Shown here: positions 1-7,213 of the stretch, in pieces
Numbering within the stretch: the first letter of the stretch is position 1
Layout of the letters: each line of letters starts with the position of its first letter
Assembly: GCA_031554725.1 (NCBI GenBank)
Contig: JAVBUZ010000157.1
Coordinates: 1 to 7,743 of the forward strand
DNA: 7,743 bases
Reading direction: 5' to 3'
DNA from: JAVBUZ01 sp031554725
GTDB taxonomy: Bacteria > Bacillota > Clostridia > Lachnospirales > Lachnospiraceae
Notes under the pieces: generated by a model
Told to the model about the DNA's origin: nothing
What the model saw: only the letters and a program-made list of their open reading frames with translations
The model's database searches: none
Translations under genes and position numbers: made by a program

Positions 1-3
1 GCA

Positions 4-32
4 TTGAATCTTAGAAGATAATCTGCTATGAT
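4..32 (+). promoter_or_regulatory. Sigma-A type extended -10 promoter for the yfhO-pfp unit
   Basis: A TTGAAT -35 box lies at 4-9 and a TATGAT -10 box at 27-32, with a 17-base spacer. A TG at 24-25, one base before the -10 box, makes it an extended -10 promoter (TGCTATGAT). Transcription would start near 39-40, leaving a leader of about 36 bases before the preferred start at 76. This is read from consensus matching only; no mapping data are available. The promoter also argues against the in-frame ATG at 28, because that codon lies inside the -10 box. Confidence 0.65.
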
Positions 33-66
33 AAAGGCAACGAGATTTTTAAGACAAAATAGTAAC

Positions 67-71
67 AGGAG
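67..71 (+). promoter_or_regulatory. Ribosome binding site that fixes the yfhO start at 76
   Basis: AGGAG at 67-71 sits 4 bases before the ATG at 76. The gap is slightly short, but the match is much better than the weak AGAAG upstream of the alternative ATG at 28. Confidence 0.65.
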
Positions 72-75
72 TCAT

Positions 76-2571
76 ATGAAAGAAAAAAGATTGTATTTGT
101 TCGCATTTCTAATTCCATTATTTGTCATGTTAGGGATATGCATAGCAAATGGAGTGTATCCATTTGGAGAAAATAGCTTTATGCATTGTGATATGTATCA
201 TCAGTATGTGCCCTTCCTAATAGAGCTATGGAGAAAGCTTCATAGTGGGGAGAGTCTATCCTATGCATGGAATTTGGGAATAGGGGCTGACTTTACCACT
301 ATTTATGGATATTATTTAGCAACACCAAGCAACTGGTTGGTGTATTTTTGGCCGAAAGATTTAATTATAGAATTTATGACCATGATGATTGTGATAAAAA
401 TTGCATTATGTGGTCTTACCTTTAGCTATTATTTAAAGGAAAAGTTTCAAACGACATCGCCCATAATTCTAGGGTTTAGCACCTTATATGCTCTTTCAGG
501 ATTTATTGCGGCCTACAACTGGAACCATATGTGGATGGATGTTATTTGGCTGACTCCGCTTGTTATATTAGGACTTGAAAAGCTGATAAAGGAGAAAAAT
601 GGTACTTTATATTGTATCAGTCTTACTGCCTCTATTTTTACAAACTATTATTTATCCATTATGCTTTGCCTCTTTTTGGTGCTTTATTTTGCGGTACTCC
701 TTTTTACAAACGGACTAAAATGGAAAGAAAAAATAAGAGCAATTGGAAACTTTTCTCTTTATTCCCTACTTGCAGGTGGAATGTCTAGTGTTCTCTTAGT
801 GCCAGTATTATTTGCTATGCATAATACTGAGTTTAGCGATATTAGTTTCCCTAAGACCTTGGAGTTCTATTTTAACGGACTAGAGATGGTTGCAAGACAC
901 TTTGTAACAGTACCAAAGGAAATTGGGCTAGACCATTGGCCAAATATTTACTGTGGCGTTATGATGTTTTTCTTAATACCCATGTATTTATTCTGCGGGA
1001 AAATTCCTCTTAAACAAAGAATAACTAAGGTTCTATTGGCGGCATTTATGCTTCTTAGCTTTGCAACCAATATGCTAAATTTTATTTGGCATGGCTTAAA
1101 TTATCCAGATAGTCTTCCCGCAAGACAGTCCTTTCTTTATATCTTCCTTCTTTTAACGATGGGATTTGAGGCAATATACCATATCAAGGCTTGGAAAAAG
1201 CTTTGGATGATTGTTTCTGGAATTGTTGCAGTAGGAATTTTAGCAGCCTGTGGTATTTTTGTTACCTCGGATGGTTTTACGGTAGCAGTATGTGCATTTA
1301 CTTGGGCTTTCCTTGGTTTTTATGTTGCCATATACTTTTCAGACATGATAAAAAAGGATTTACACAAGATATGTTTATGGGTTGCAGTGGCAATTATGAT
1401 TGTAGAAGGCACCTTCAATATGTACGAGACAAGTGTTGGTGTGGTGCAAAGAAATTATTATAAAACAAAGTGGAACAACTATGAGGTGCTGTTAGAAAAT
1501 ACAAAGGACGACAATCAGCTATATCGCTATGAAAGCTATTGTGCGATGACAAAGAATGATGGTGCCATAGCTGGTTATAAGGGAGTTTCTATTTTCTCAT
1601 CCACAACCAATAGCCGTGTGGCAGATTTTTATGATGAAACGGGTATGCAGGGTTCTAAGGTTTCCTATTTTTCAGATGGAATAACACCTTTTAGTAGTGC
1701 ATTTTTGGCAGTGAAATATACCTTTTCGGAGGAGGAAGAGGATTCGGATTTTTATGAAGAGATAGATAAAAGTGGCGACATGTACCTATACGAGAATAAG
1801 TACAGTCTTCCAATCGGCTTTTGCCTAGACTCCGTTCTCACTAAGCAATTAGAAGAGGCCATAAAAGATGGTGGCTCAAATGGAATAAAGTTACAAACGG
1901 ATTTGGCGTTCCTACTTGGTGCAAATGAGCATTTATTTGCAGTAGAAGGAAGAACGAAAGAAGATAATGCCATAACGCTAACCCAAGAAGGTCACTATTA
2001 TGCCTATATCGTGGGTGATCCAGGCGAAACGGTGGTAATGAGTTATGGTGAAGAAACAAGAACATATGACGATTTAAAAAAGAACTGCATTATTGATATT
2101 GGCAAACAAGAAGACGGTGTGACACTTTCTTTTGAGCCAGAGGAAGAGGATAAGAGTTTAAATATTTATCTTTATCGAATGAATGCGTCTGTTTTAGAAG
2201 ATGTTATTAATAAAATGAACGAGACACCATTTATAACCCAGGAAAATAGGGATGGATATCTGAAAGGAACAGTTTCTATGAAGGAAGACGGTAATTTGTT
2301 CTTTTCCATACCTTATGAAAAGGGGTGGAAAATTACTGTGGATGGTCAAGGAGTAGAACCTGCAATTTTTGCAGACACCTTTATTATGTTACCGTTAGAG
2401 GCGGGAGAACACTCTATCATTATGGAATATCATCCGTTAAAGGCAGCAGTAGCAGTAGGAATGACAGGTATAAGCGTGCTGTTTTTTACGCTTTTAACTT
2501 ATAAAAAAAGAAAATCTAGTAACCCCGTAATTGAACAAGAAAAAAAGGAAAGTGAGGTACAAGATGAGTAA
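76..2571 (+). CDS. yfhO: YfhO-family polytopic membrane protein, putative GT-C glycosyltransferase
   Basis: This is an 831-residue integral membrane protein of the YfhO family. Members are thought to use lipid-linked sugars to glycosylate envelope polymers outside the membrane; B. subtilis YfhO is implicated in lipoteichoic acid glycosylation. The actual sugar and acceptor here are unknown. Hydrophobic segments start at residues 6-26 and about 11-12 more run from about 90 to 448. A large, acidic, presumably extracytoplasmic region (about 450-785) follows, then a final membrane helix (about 787-808) and a charged Lys/Glu-rich cytoplasmic tail. The first outer loop carries the CDMYHQY motif with Asp39, the position where GT-C enzymes usually place a catalytic acid. 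Length fits the family (about 800-900). Start 76 is preferred over 28 because it has a ribosome binding site, begins with a normal MKEKR-plus-hydrophobic N-terminus, and ATG 28 lies in the promoter. The 3' end overlaps the next gene by 8 bases. The symbol marks the family, not proven orthology. Confidence 0.88.
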   Translation: MKEKRLYLFAFLIPLFVMLGICIANGVYPFGENSFMHCDMYHQYVPFLIELWRKLHSGESLSYAWNLGIGADFTTIYGYYLATPSNWLVYFWPKDLIIEFMTMMIVIKIALCGLTFSYYLKEKFQTTSPIILGFSTLYALSGFIAAYNWNHMWMDVIWLTPLVILGLEKLIKEKNGTLYCISLTASIFTNYYLSIMLCLFLVLYFAVLLFTNGLKWKEKIRAIGNFSLYSLLAGGMSSVLLVPVLFAMHNTEFSDISFPKTLEFYFNGLEMVARHFVTVPKEIGLDHWPNIYCGVMMFFLIPMYLFCGKIPLKQRITKVLLAAFMLLSFATNMLNFIWHGLNYPDSLPARQSFLYIFLLLTMGFEAIYHIKAWKKLWMIVSGIVAVGILAACGIFVTSDGFTVAVCAFTWAFLGFYVAIYFSDMIKKDLHKICLWVAVAIMIVEGTFNMYETSVGVVQRNYYKTKWNNYEVLLENTKDDNQLYRYESYCAMTKNDGAIAGYKGVSIFSSTTNSRVADFYDETGMQGSKVSYFSDGITPFSSAFLAVKYTFSEEEEDSDFYEEIDKSGDMYLYENKYSLPIGFCLDSVLTKQLEEAIKDGGSNGIKLQTDLAFLLGANEHLFAVEGRTKEDNAITLTQEGHYYAYIVGDPGETVVMSYGEETRTYDDLKKNCIIDIGKQEDGVTLSFEPEEEDKSLNIYLYRMNASVLEDVINKMNETPFITQENRDGYLKGTVSMKEDGNLFFSIPYEKGWKITVDGQGVEPAIFADTFIMLPLEAGEHSIIMEYHPLKAAVAVGMTGISVLFFTLLTYKKRKSSNPVIEQEKKESEVQDE
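2554..2558 (+). promoter_or_regulatory. Ribosome binding site for pfp inside the 3' end of yfhO
   Basis: GAGGT at 2554-2558 lies 5 bases before the ATG at 2564, within the last codons of the upstream gene. It selects ATG 2564 over an in-frame TTG at 2531, which would add 11 Lys/Arg-rich residues not expected ahead of the conserved phosphofructokinase N-terminus. Confidence 0.75.
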
Positions 2572-3790
2572 CATTATCGTAGGACAGTCAGGTGGTCCCA
2601 CCGCAGTAATTAATGCTTCTGTAGCTGGCGTATATAAGGCAGCAAAAAAGGCAGGAGTGTCAAAGGTTTATGGAATGGTCTGCGGAATCCAAGGTTTTTT
2701 AGAGGATAGACTTTTAGATTTAGATGAATATTTAGCAGCCAGCGAGGGTGTAGAGCTTTTAAAAAGAACACCAGCCGCTTTCTTAGGCTCTTGTAGGTTT
2801 AAGATGCCTAAAATAGAAGGAAATGAAGAGGTTTACGAAAGAGTTTTTGAAAGAATGCAGCAGCATGACATTAGCGTTCTTATATATATTGGTGGTAACG
2901 ATTCTATGGATACGATAAAAATGCTTTCTGACTATGCGAGTCAACATGGAAAATCAGAAAAGTTTATTGGTGTTCCAAAGACGATTGATAATGACCTTCC
3001 TATTACAGATCACTGTCCAGGATATGGCTCAGCGGCAAAATACATTGCCACTTCTTTAAAGGAAATTATTAGAGACAATGCAGTTTATGGCGACTATAGA
3101 ACGGCGGTACTTATTGTAGAAATTATGGGACGTCATGCAGGCTGGCTGACAGCGGCAGCAGCACTTGCCAAGGATGATAACTGTGAGGGCGTAGATGCTA
3201 TTTACTTACCAGAGACCGTTTTTGATGTAAACCAATTTCTGGAGAAGGTAAAGAGTCTTGCTAGTCAAAAGAAATCGATTGTTATAGCAGTATCAGAGGG
3301 CGTGAAGCTTGCGGATGGAAGTTTTGTTTGCGAGCTAGGCGGTGGAAGTGATGCTTTAGATGCCTTTGGTCATAAGCAGTTAAGCGGTTGTGGTGTTTTA
3401 CTAGCTAACATTGTAAATGAAAAATTAGGTTTTAAGGCAAGAGCAATCGAATTTTCTACGCTACAACGTGCAGCAACCCATATAGCTTCTTTAACAGATA
3501 TCGACGAAGCCTTTATGGCAGGAGAGGCAGCAGTAGAGGCAGCTCTTTTAGGTAAAACAGGAATGATGGTAACCTTAGATAGAAAAGAAGGAAGTGCATA
3601 CGAGTGTGGTACTTCTATATATGATATCCATGAAATTGCAAATGTTGAACGAACAGTTCCCAAACAGTGGGTTACAGAAGATGGCTGCAACTTAACAGAG
3701 GATTTTGTAGCATATGCGAGACCTTTAATTATGGGAGAACTTTTACCAATTTACGAAAATGGAACACCAAAGCATTTAGTAAGAAAGTAG
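2564..3790 (+). CDS. pfp: Pyrophosphate-type 6-phosphofructokinase
   Basis: This 408-residue cytoplasmic enzyme of the phosphofructokinase (PfkA) fold converts fructose-6-phosphate to fructose-1,6-bisphosphate, probably with pyrophosphate as donor and therefore reversibly. The phosphate-donor glycine loop is at residues 7-11 (GQSGG). GGNDS at 110-114 has Asp113 where ATP-dependent enzymes have Gly (E. coli Gly104), and PKTIDND at 138-144 has Lys139 where they have Gly (E. coli Gly124). Asp113 plus Lys139 is the established signature of PPi-dependent enzymes. Asp142 is the likely catalytic base. MGRHAGW at 188-194 is the substrate-binding motif. An unusual point is Asn112 at the position of the usual Asp in GGD(G/D). 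Length fits PPi-type enzymes of about 400 residues and exceeds the roughly 320 of ATP enzymes. The gene overlaps the yfhO stop by 8 bases, so it is probably co-transcribed and translationally coupled. PPi dependence is inferred from residues, not assayed. Confidence 0.93.
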   Translation: MSNIIVGQSGGPTAVINASVAGVYKAAKKAGVSKVYGMVCGIQGFLEDRLLDLDEYLAASEGVELLKRTPAAFLGSCRFKMPKIEGNEEVYERVFERMQQHDISVLIYIGGNDSMDTIKMLSDYASQHGKSEKFIGVPKTIDNDLPITDHCPGYGSAAKYIATSLKEIIRDNAVYGDYRTAVLIVEIMGRHAGWLTAAAALAKDDNCEGVDAIYLPETVFDVNQFLEKVKSLASQKKSIVIAVSEGVKLADGSFVCELGGGSDALDAFGHKQLSGCGVLLANIVNEKLGFKARAIEFSTLQRAATHIASLTDIDEAFMAGEAAVEAALLGKTGMMVTLDRKEGSAYECGTSIYDIHEIANVERTVPKQWVTEDGCNLTEDFVAYARPLIMGELLPIYENGTPKHLVRK

Positions 3791-3809
3791 TCTTCGAAAA
3801 ATTACGAAA

Positions 3810-3840
3810 AAAGCGCTTGACATTTTGTCAGGCGTTTTGT
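3810..3840 (+). terminator. Rho-independent terminator-like hairpin after pfp
   Basis: The arms 3810-3822 and 3826-3838 pair over 13 positions, with two G-U wobbles (3817/3831 and 3813/3835) and a TTT loop. The core pairs TGACA with TGTCA, extended by GCG/CGC-type pairs and an A/T base. The downstream arm ends in GCGTTTTGT, a short T-run, so strength is probably moderate. It begins 20 bases after the pfp stop, where a terminator is expected. The -35 box of the next promoter is part of its left arm. Confidence 0.6.
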
Positions 3841-3845
3841 ATGAT
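3817..3845 (+). promoter_or_regulatory. Promoter of the lacI-type regulator/glgP operon
   Basis: A perfect TTGACA -35 box at 3817-3822 and a TATGAT -10 box at 3840-3845 are separated by the ideal 17 bases. Initiation is expected near 3851-3853, at the left edge of the 12-bp palindrome at 3853-3864. A repressor bound there would directly obstruct polymerase. The call rests on consensus matches, which are strong. Confidence 0.8.
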
Positions 3846-3852
3846 AATTAAA

Positions 3853-3864
3853 GAAAACGTTTTC
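3853..3864 (+). promoter_or_regulatory. LacI-family operator palindrome at the transcription start
   Basis: GAAAACGTTTTC is a perfect 12-bp inverted repeat centred on CpG. LacI-family repressors typically bind such sites, with a hinge-helix Leu inserting at the central CG step. It lies just after the -10 box and before the ribosome binding site of the LacI-type gene, which suggests autorepression and control of glgP. It also matches most of the catabolite-response (cre) consensus, missing the outer T and A, so a CcpA-like protein could bind it instead or as well. Confidence 0.75.
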
Positions 3865-3872
3865 CGATAAAA

Positions 3873-3878
3873 AAGGAG
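3873..3878 (+). promoter_or_regulatory. Ribosome binding site that fixes the regulator start at 3886
   Basis: AAGGAG at 3873-3878 is 7 bases before the ATG at 3886 but only 1 base before the in-frame ATG at 3880. The start at 3886 is therefore chosen; it also gives the usual family N-terminus MVSIKDVAKHAGV. Confidence 0.85.
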
Positions 3879-3885
3879 TATGTGT

Positions 3886-4875
3886 ATGGTTTCTATAAAA
3901 GATGTAGCAAAACACGCAGGTGTAGCCATATCCACGGTTTCTAAGGTTTTGAATAATTATCCTAATGTAAGCGAGGATACGAAAGCAAGGGTGAATGCTT
4001 CTATTAAGGAGCTTGGCTTTATACCCAACACTATCGCCGCAGCGTTATCCTCTAAGCAATCAGGGCGTGTAGCCCTTCTCATTAATCTAGGAACAAAGAC
4101 TCAAGCGATTGATGAGATTGATATGCAGTATTTAGCAGGAGCAATACCCAAAACCAAGGAGCTTAATTTGGATGTGATTACTGTATTTTTTTCAATGATT
4201 CAAGAAAAAAGTGTAGATGAGATAATTACATATTTTAAAGCGCAGAACATTACCGGCATTATCGTATATGGCATGAGTAAGGAAGATAAGATTTTGCATC
4301 AGCTAATCGCAAAGCAGGTTTTTAAAATGGTGCTTGTCGATGTGCCAATGGTGAATGCGTCCACCTCAACGGTTTGGATAAATCACGAAAGGGCTCAATA
4401 TGATGTAGCAAAAAGAACCATTATAGATAATAACTGCAAGCGCGTTTTATATATTGCAGGAAAGAAGAATGGTTATGTTACGGACGAGCGTTTAAAGGGA
4501 ATTCGTAAGCTTGCGGAAGAAATGAATCTTCAACTGATGATTCGAAACGGCGAGTTTAGTGAGTTAGAAGCAAGAAATATTACTTTCAAATTTGCGAAAA
4601 ATAAGGATGTTGTAGTATGTGCATCAGACTTAATGGCAATTGGTGCGATGAAGGCACTAACAGAAATGGACATTTTCCGCCCAGTCTGCGGTTTTGATGG
4701 CTTGATGTTAATGGGATATGTAGGAAAACAGATGAATACCATTAAACAAAATTTCAGAGAGATATCGGCAGAGGCAGTGGAAGAACTTAGTGGCCTGATG
4801 AAAGGCGAAAAAGGGCGGGAGGTAATACTACCGCATAGCATAGAAAGATTAAAATACCTGGATATTATTTATTAA
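3886..4875 (+). CDS. LacI/GalR-family transcriptional regulator, likely of glycogen/glucan use
   Basis: This is a 329-residue DNA-binding repressor of normal family length. Residues 4-23 form the helix-turn-helix (IKDVAKHAGV, then STVSKVLN). PNTIAAAL at 47-54 is the hinge helix, with Leu54 placed to insert at the operator's central CG. Residues about 61-329 are the periplasmic-binding-protein-like effector and dimerisation domain, including a late GFDG segment typical of the family. The hinge carries Ala where many relatives have Arg (IAAAL rather than IARAL), a minor variation. The gene is preceded by its own promoter and a CG-centred palindrome, so autoregulation is likely. It is followed after 21 bases by glycogen phosphorylase, its probable main target. 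The effector cannot be read from the sequence; a sugar or sugar phosphate from glucan breakdown is a guess. Confidence 0.9.
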   Translation: MVSIKDVAKHAGVAISTVSKVLNNYPNVSEDTKARVNASIKELGFIPNTIAAALSSKQSGRVALLINLGTKTQAIDEIDMQYLAGAIPKTKELNLDVITVFFSMIQEKSVDEIITYFKAQNITGIIVYGMSKEDKILHQLIAKQVFKMVLVDVPMVNASTSTVWINHERAQYDVAKRTIIDNNCKRVLYIAGKKNGYVTDERLKGIRKLAEEMNLQLMIRNGEFSELEARNITFKFAKNKDVVVCASDLMAIGAMKALTEMDIFRPVCGFDGLMLMGYVGKQMNTIKQNFREISAEAVEELSGLMKGEKGREVILPHSIERLKYLDIIY

Positions 4876-4883
4876 AGAAGGAT

Positions 4884-4888
4884 GGGAG
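4884..4888 (+). promoter_or_regulatory. Ribosome binding site that fixes the glgP start at 4897
   Basis: GGGAG at 4884-4888 lies 8 bases before the ATG at 4897. The in-frame ATG at 4882 would have a purine-rich stretch directly abutting it and would overlap this site, so 4897 is preferred; the difference is 5 residues. Confidence 0.65.
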
Positions 4889-4896
4889 ACAGTAAC

Positions 4897-7167
4897 ATGA
4901 ATTTAGAAATGAAACTAGAAAAGGTAGTAAAAGAAACTTGGGGAAAAAGTATTAGCGAGAGTTCGAATAGTGAGCTTTATACTTGCTTGCTTAAACTTAC
5001 AAAGGAGTTAATCGGTGAAGGAAAAGAAATTACAGGCGAAAAGAAGGTCTACTACATTTCGGCAGAATTTCTAATAGGTAAGCTATTATCTAACAATCTT
5101 ATTAACCTTGGGGTTAGAGACGAGCTTTCTGATATCTTAGCTGTATATCAGAAATCCCTAGCAGAAATTGAGGAGCTAGAGCCAGAACCATCTTTAGGAA
5201 ATGGTGGCCTTGGACGTTTGGCAGCTTGCTTCTTGGATTCCATTGCAACTTTAGGGCTTCCGGGAGATGGCATTGGTTTAAATTACCATTTTGGACTATT
5301 TAAGCAAGTATTTACTAATAAGCTACAGGACGCTCAGCGAAATGATTGGATTGAAACACAGAGCTGGTTAAATAAGACGGATACTACCTTTGATATTCAA
5401 TTTGGCGATAGAGTAGTAACCTCTAGATTATATGATATTGACGTGGTTGGCTATGATAATGGGGTAAACAAGCTTCACCTGTTTGACATTGAATCCGTGG
5501 ACGAAAATATTGTTGAAGAAGGCATTGATTTTGATAAGGAAGATATAGAAAAAAATTTAACATTATTTTTATACCCCGATGATTCTGACGAAGCGGGAAA
5601 TTTATTAAGAATTTACCAGCAATACTTTATGGTTAGTAGTGGTGCAAAGCTAATTATTCAGGAAATGAAGGAAAAAGGCTATGATCTGCATAAGATGAAT
5701 GAGCATGCAGTCATTCAAATTAATGATACTCATCCTACCATGGTAATACCAGAGCTCATTCGTATTTTGACCAAGGAAGAAGGTTTTGGTGCTGCCGAGG
5801 CTATTGAAATTGTAAGCAAGACCTGTGCTTATACAAATCACACGATTTTAGCAGAAGCATTAGAAAAATGGCCTTTGGCATATTTGCAAAAGGTGGTTCC
5901 ACAGCTTGTTCCTATTATTAAAGAATTAGACAAAATTGTGGCGGCAAAATATACAGACCCGAAGGTACAGATTATTGATAAAAACAATCGCGTACATATG
6001 GCTCATATTGATATCCATTTTGGTTTTTCTGTAAATGGAGTGGCGGCAATTCATACAGACATCTTAAAGGATACAGAATTAAATCATTTCTACAAGATTT
6101 ATCCTGAGAAATTTAATAATAAGACCAATGGTATTACCTTCCGACGTTGGCTCATGTCTTGTAATAAAGAGCTAACAGCCTTTCTTGATAAAACGATAGG
6201 TGAAGGTTATAAAAAGGATGCAACGGAATTAGAAAAGCTATTAGCGTTTAAAGACGATATGGCGGTTCTTAATAAGATTGAAGAAATAAAGAGCGTTAAG
6301 AAAAAACAGCTTGCTGATTACATTGTAAAGGCAGAGGGAATTGAGATTGACCCTAATTCCATCTTTGATATTCAGATTAAGAGAATGCATGAATACAAAC
6401 GTCAGCAGATGAATGCCCTATATATCATCCATAAATACTTGGAAATCAAAGCAGGTAAAAAGCCTGAAAGACCAATTACTTTCCTATTTGGTGCGAAAGC
6501 AGCACCAGCATATATTATTGCTCAGGACATCATTCATCTTTTGTTAGTGCTACAGGAAATTGTTAGCAAGGACCCAGCAGTTAGTCCATACATGAAAGTT
6601 GTTATGGTAGAAAACTATAATGTAAGCTATGCAGAAAGACTTATTCCAGCTTGTGATATTTCTGAACAGATTTCCTTAGCTTCTAAAGAAGCTTCCGGAA
6701 CTGGCAATATGAAATTCATGCTAAACGGCGCAGTTACCCTTGGAACATCTGATGGTGCTAATGTGGAAATTCACGAATTAGTAGGTGATGATAATATTTA
6801 TATCTTTGGTGAAGATGCAGAGCAGGTTATTACACATTATGAAAAAGCGGACTATGTATCTAAGAAATACTATGATAATAGTGCTGTAATTAAAGAAGCA
6901 GTGGACTTCATTGTAGGAAAACAAGCAATGGCAGTAGGTAAAAAGAATAATCTTGAAAGATTGTACAAAGAACTACTAAACAAGGATTGGTTTATGACAC
7001 TTCTAGACTTAGAAGAGTATATAGAAGAAAAGGATCACATGCTTGCTGACTATGAAGACAGAACCAAATGGAAGAAAATGATGCTTGTAAATATGGCAAA
7101 AGCAGGCTTCTTCTCTTCTGATAGAACGATTGAAGAATACAATAGAGATATTTGGAAATTGAATTAG
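4897..7167 (+). CDS. glgP: Glycogen/starch/alpha-glucan phosphorylase
   Basis: This 756-residue cytoplasmic, PLP-dependent GT35 enzyme releases glucose-1-phosphate from the non-reducing ends of glycogen or maltodextrin using phosphate. The N-terminal half has YYISAEF at 52-58, the glycine-rich GNGGLGRLAACF at 101-112, QINDTHP at 274-280 and TNHT at 313-316 (His315, active-site equivalent of muscle His377). The C-terminal half has NKTNGITFRRWL at 408-419 and QIKRMHEYKRQ at 493-503, where Lys495, Arg496 and Lys501 match muscle Lys568, Arg569 and Lys574. It then has GTGNMKFMLNG, with Lys606 as the PLP-binding lysine, and SDGANVE. It is shorter than E. coli GlgP (815) and lacks the long regulatory N-terminus of animal enzymes, which suggests control is mainly transcriptional. 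All key residues I can check are intact. It is the second gene of the operon with the LacI-type regulator and ends at a strong hairpin. Preference for glycogen or for maltodextrin cannot be told from sequence. Confidence 0.96.
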   Translation: MNLEMKLEKVVKETWGKSISESSNSELYTCLLKLTKELIGEGKEITGEKKVYYISAEFLIGKLLSNNLINLGVRDELSDILAVYQKSLAEIEELEPEPSLGNGGLGRLAACFLDSIATLGLPGDGIGLNYHFGLFKQVFTNKLQDAQRNDWIETQSWLNKTDTTFDIQFGDRVVTSRLYDIDVVGYDNGVNKLHLFDIESVDENIVEEGIDFDKEDIEKNLTLFLYPDDSDEAGNLLRIYQQYFMVSSGAKLIIQEMKEKGYDLHKMNEHAVIQINDTHPTMVIPELIRILTKEEGFGAAEAIEIVSKTCAYTNHTILAEALEKWPLAYLQKVVPQLVPIIKELDKIVAAKYTDPKVQIIDKNNRVHMAHIDIHFGFSVNGVAAIHTDILKDTELNHFYKIYPEKFNNKTNGITFRRWLMSCNKELTAFLDKTIGEGYKKDATELEKLLAFKDDMAVLNKIEEIKSVKKKQLADYIVKAEGIEIDPNSIFDIQIKRMHEYKRQQMNALYIIHKYLEIKAGKKPERPITFLFGAKAAPAYIIAQDIIHLLLVLQEIVSKDPAVSPYMKVVMVENYNVSYAERLIPACDISEQISLASKEASGTGNMKFMLNGAVTLGTSDGANVEIHELVGDDNIYIFGEDAEQVITHYEKADYVSKKYYDNSAVIKEAVDFIVGKQAMAVGKKNNLERLYKELLNKDWFMTLLDLEEYIEEKDHMLADYEDRTKWKKMMLVNMAKAGFFSSDRTIEEYNRDIWKLN

Positions 7168-7185
7168 GCAAAAGGATGGCAGTAA

Positions 7186-7213
7186 AAAAGACCTGTGAAA
7201 TCACAGGTCTTTT
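7186..7213. terminator. Bidirectional terminator between convergent glgP and CYTH genes
   Basis: A perfect inverted repeat pairs 7186-7197 with 7202-7213 (12 bp, core GACCTGTG/CACAGGTC) around an AAAT loop. On the plus strand it begins 19 bases after the glgP stop and ends in TTTT. On the minus strand it is followed by six T, a better terminator tail. The right arm also encodes the last codons (Lys-Asp-Leu) and stop of the minus-strand gene. Confidence 0.88.

Noticed and set aside
2541..2547. A AAA AAG heptamer near the end of yfhO, the same as the dnaX -1 slippery sequence.
   Set aside because: The pfp frame is +1 relative to yfhO, so a -1 slip would not join the two genes. I see no strong stimulatory hairpin just downstream, and the pfp start has its own ribosome binding site. 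The A-run is explained by Lys codons in the cytoplasmic tail.
3370..3690. A 106-codon open frame on the minus strand within pfp.
   Set aside because: It lies wholly inside a well-supported gene, has no recognisable domain and shows no convincing ribosome binding site; it is a shadow of pfp coding.
3667..3870. A 67-codon plus-strand frame from the end of pfp into the intergenic region.
   Set aside because: It overlaps the pfp coding end in another frame, runs through the hairpin, promoter and operator, and its product resembles no known family.
3791..3885. Riboswitch or small RNA in the largest intergenic space.
   Set aside because: The 95 bases are accounted for by a terminator hairpin, a promoter, an operator and a ribosome binding site, leaving no room for an aptamer. 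The leader from the predicted start is only about 35 bases.
4530..4841. A 103-codon minus-strand frame within the LacI-type regulator.
   Set aside because: It is antisense to an intact effector domain and has no independent support.
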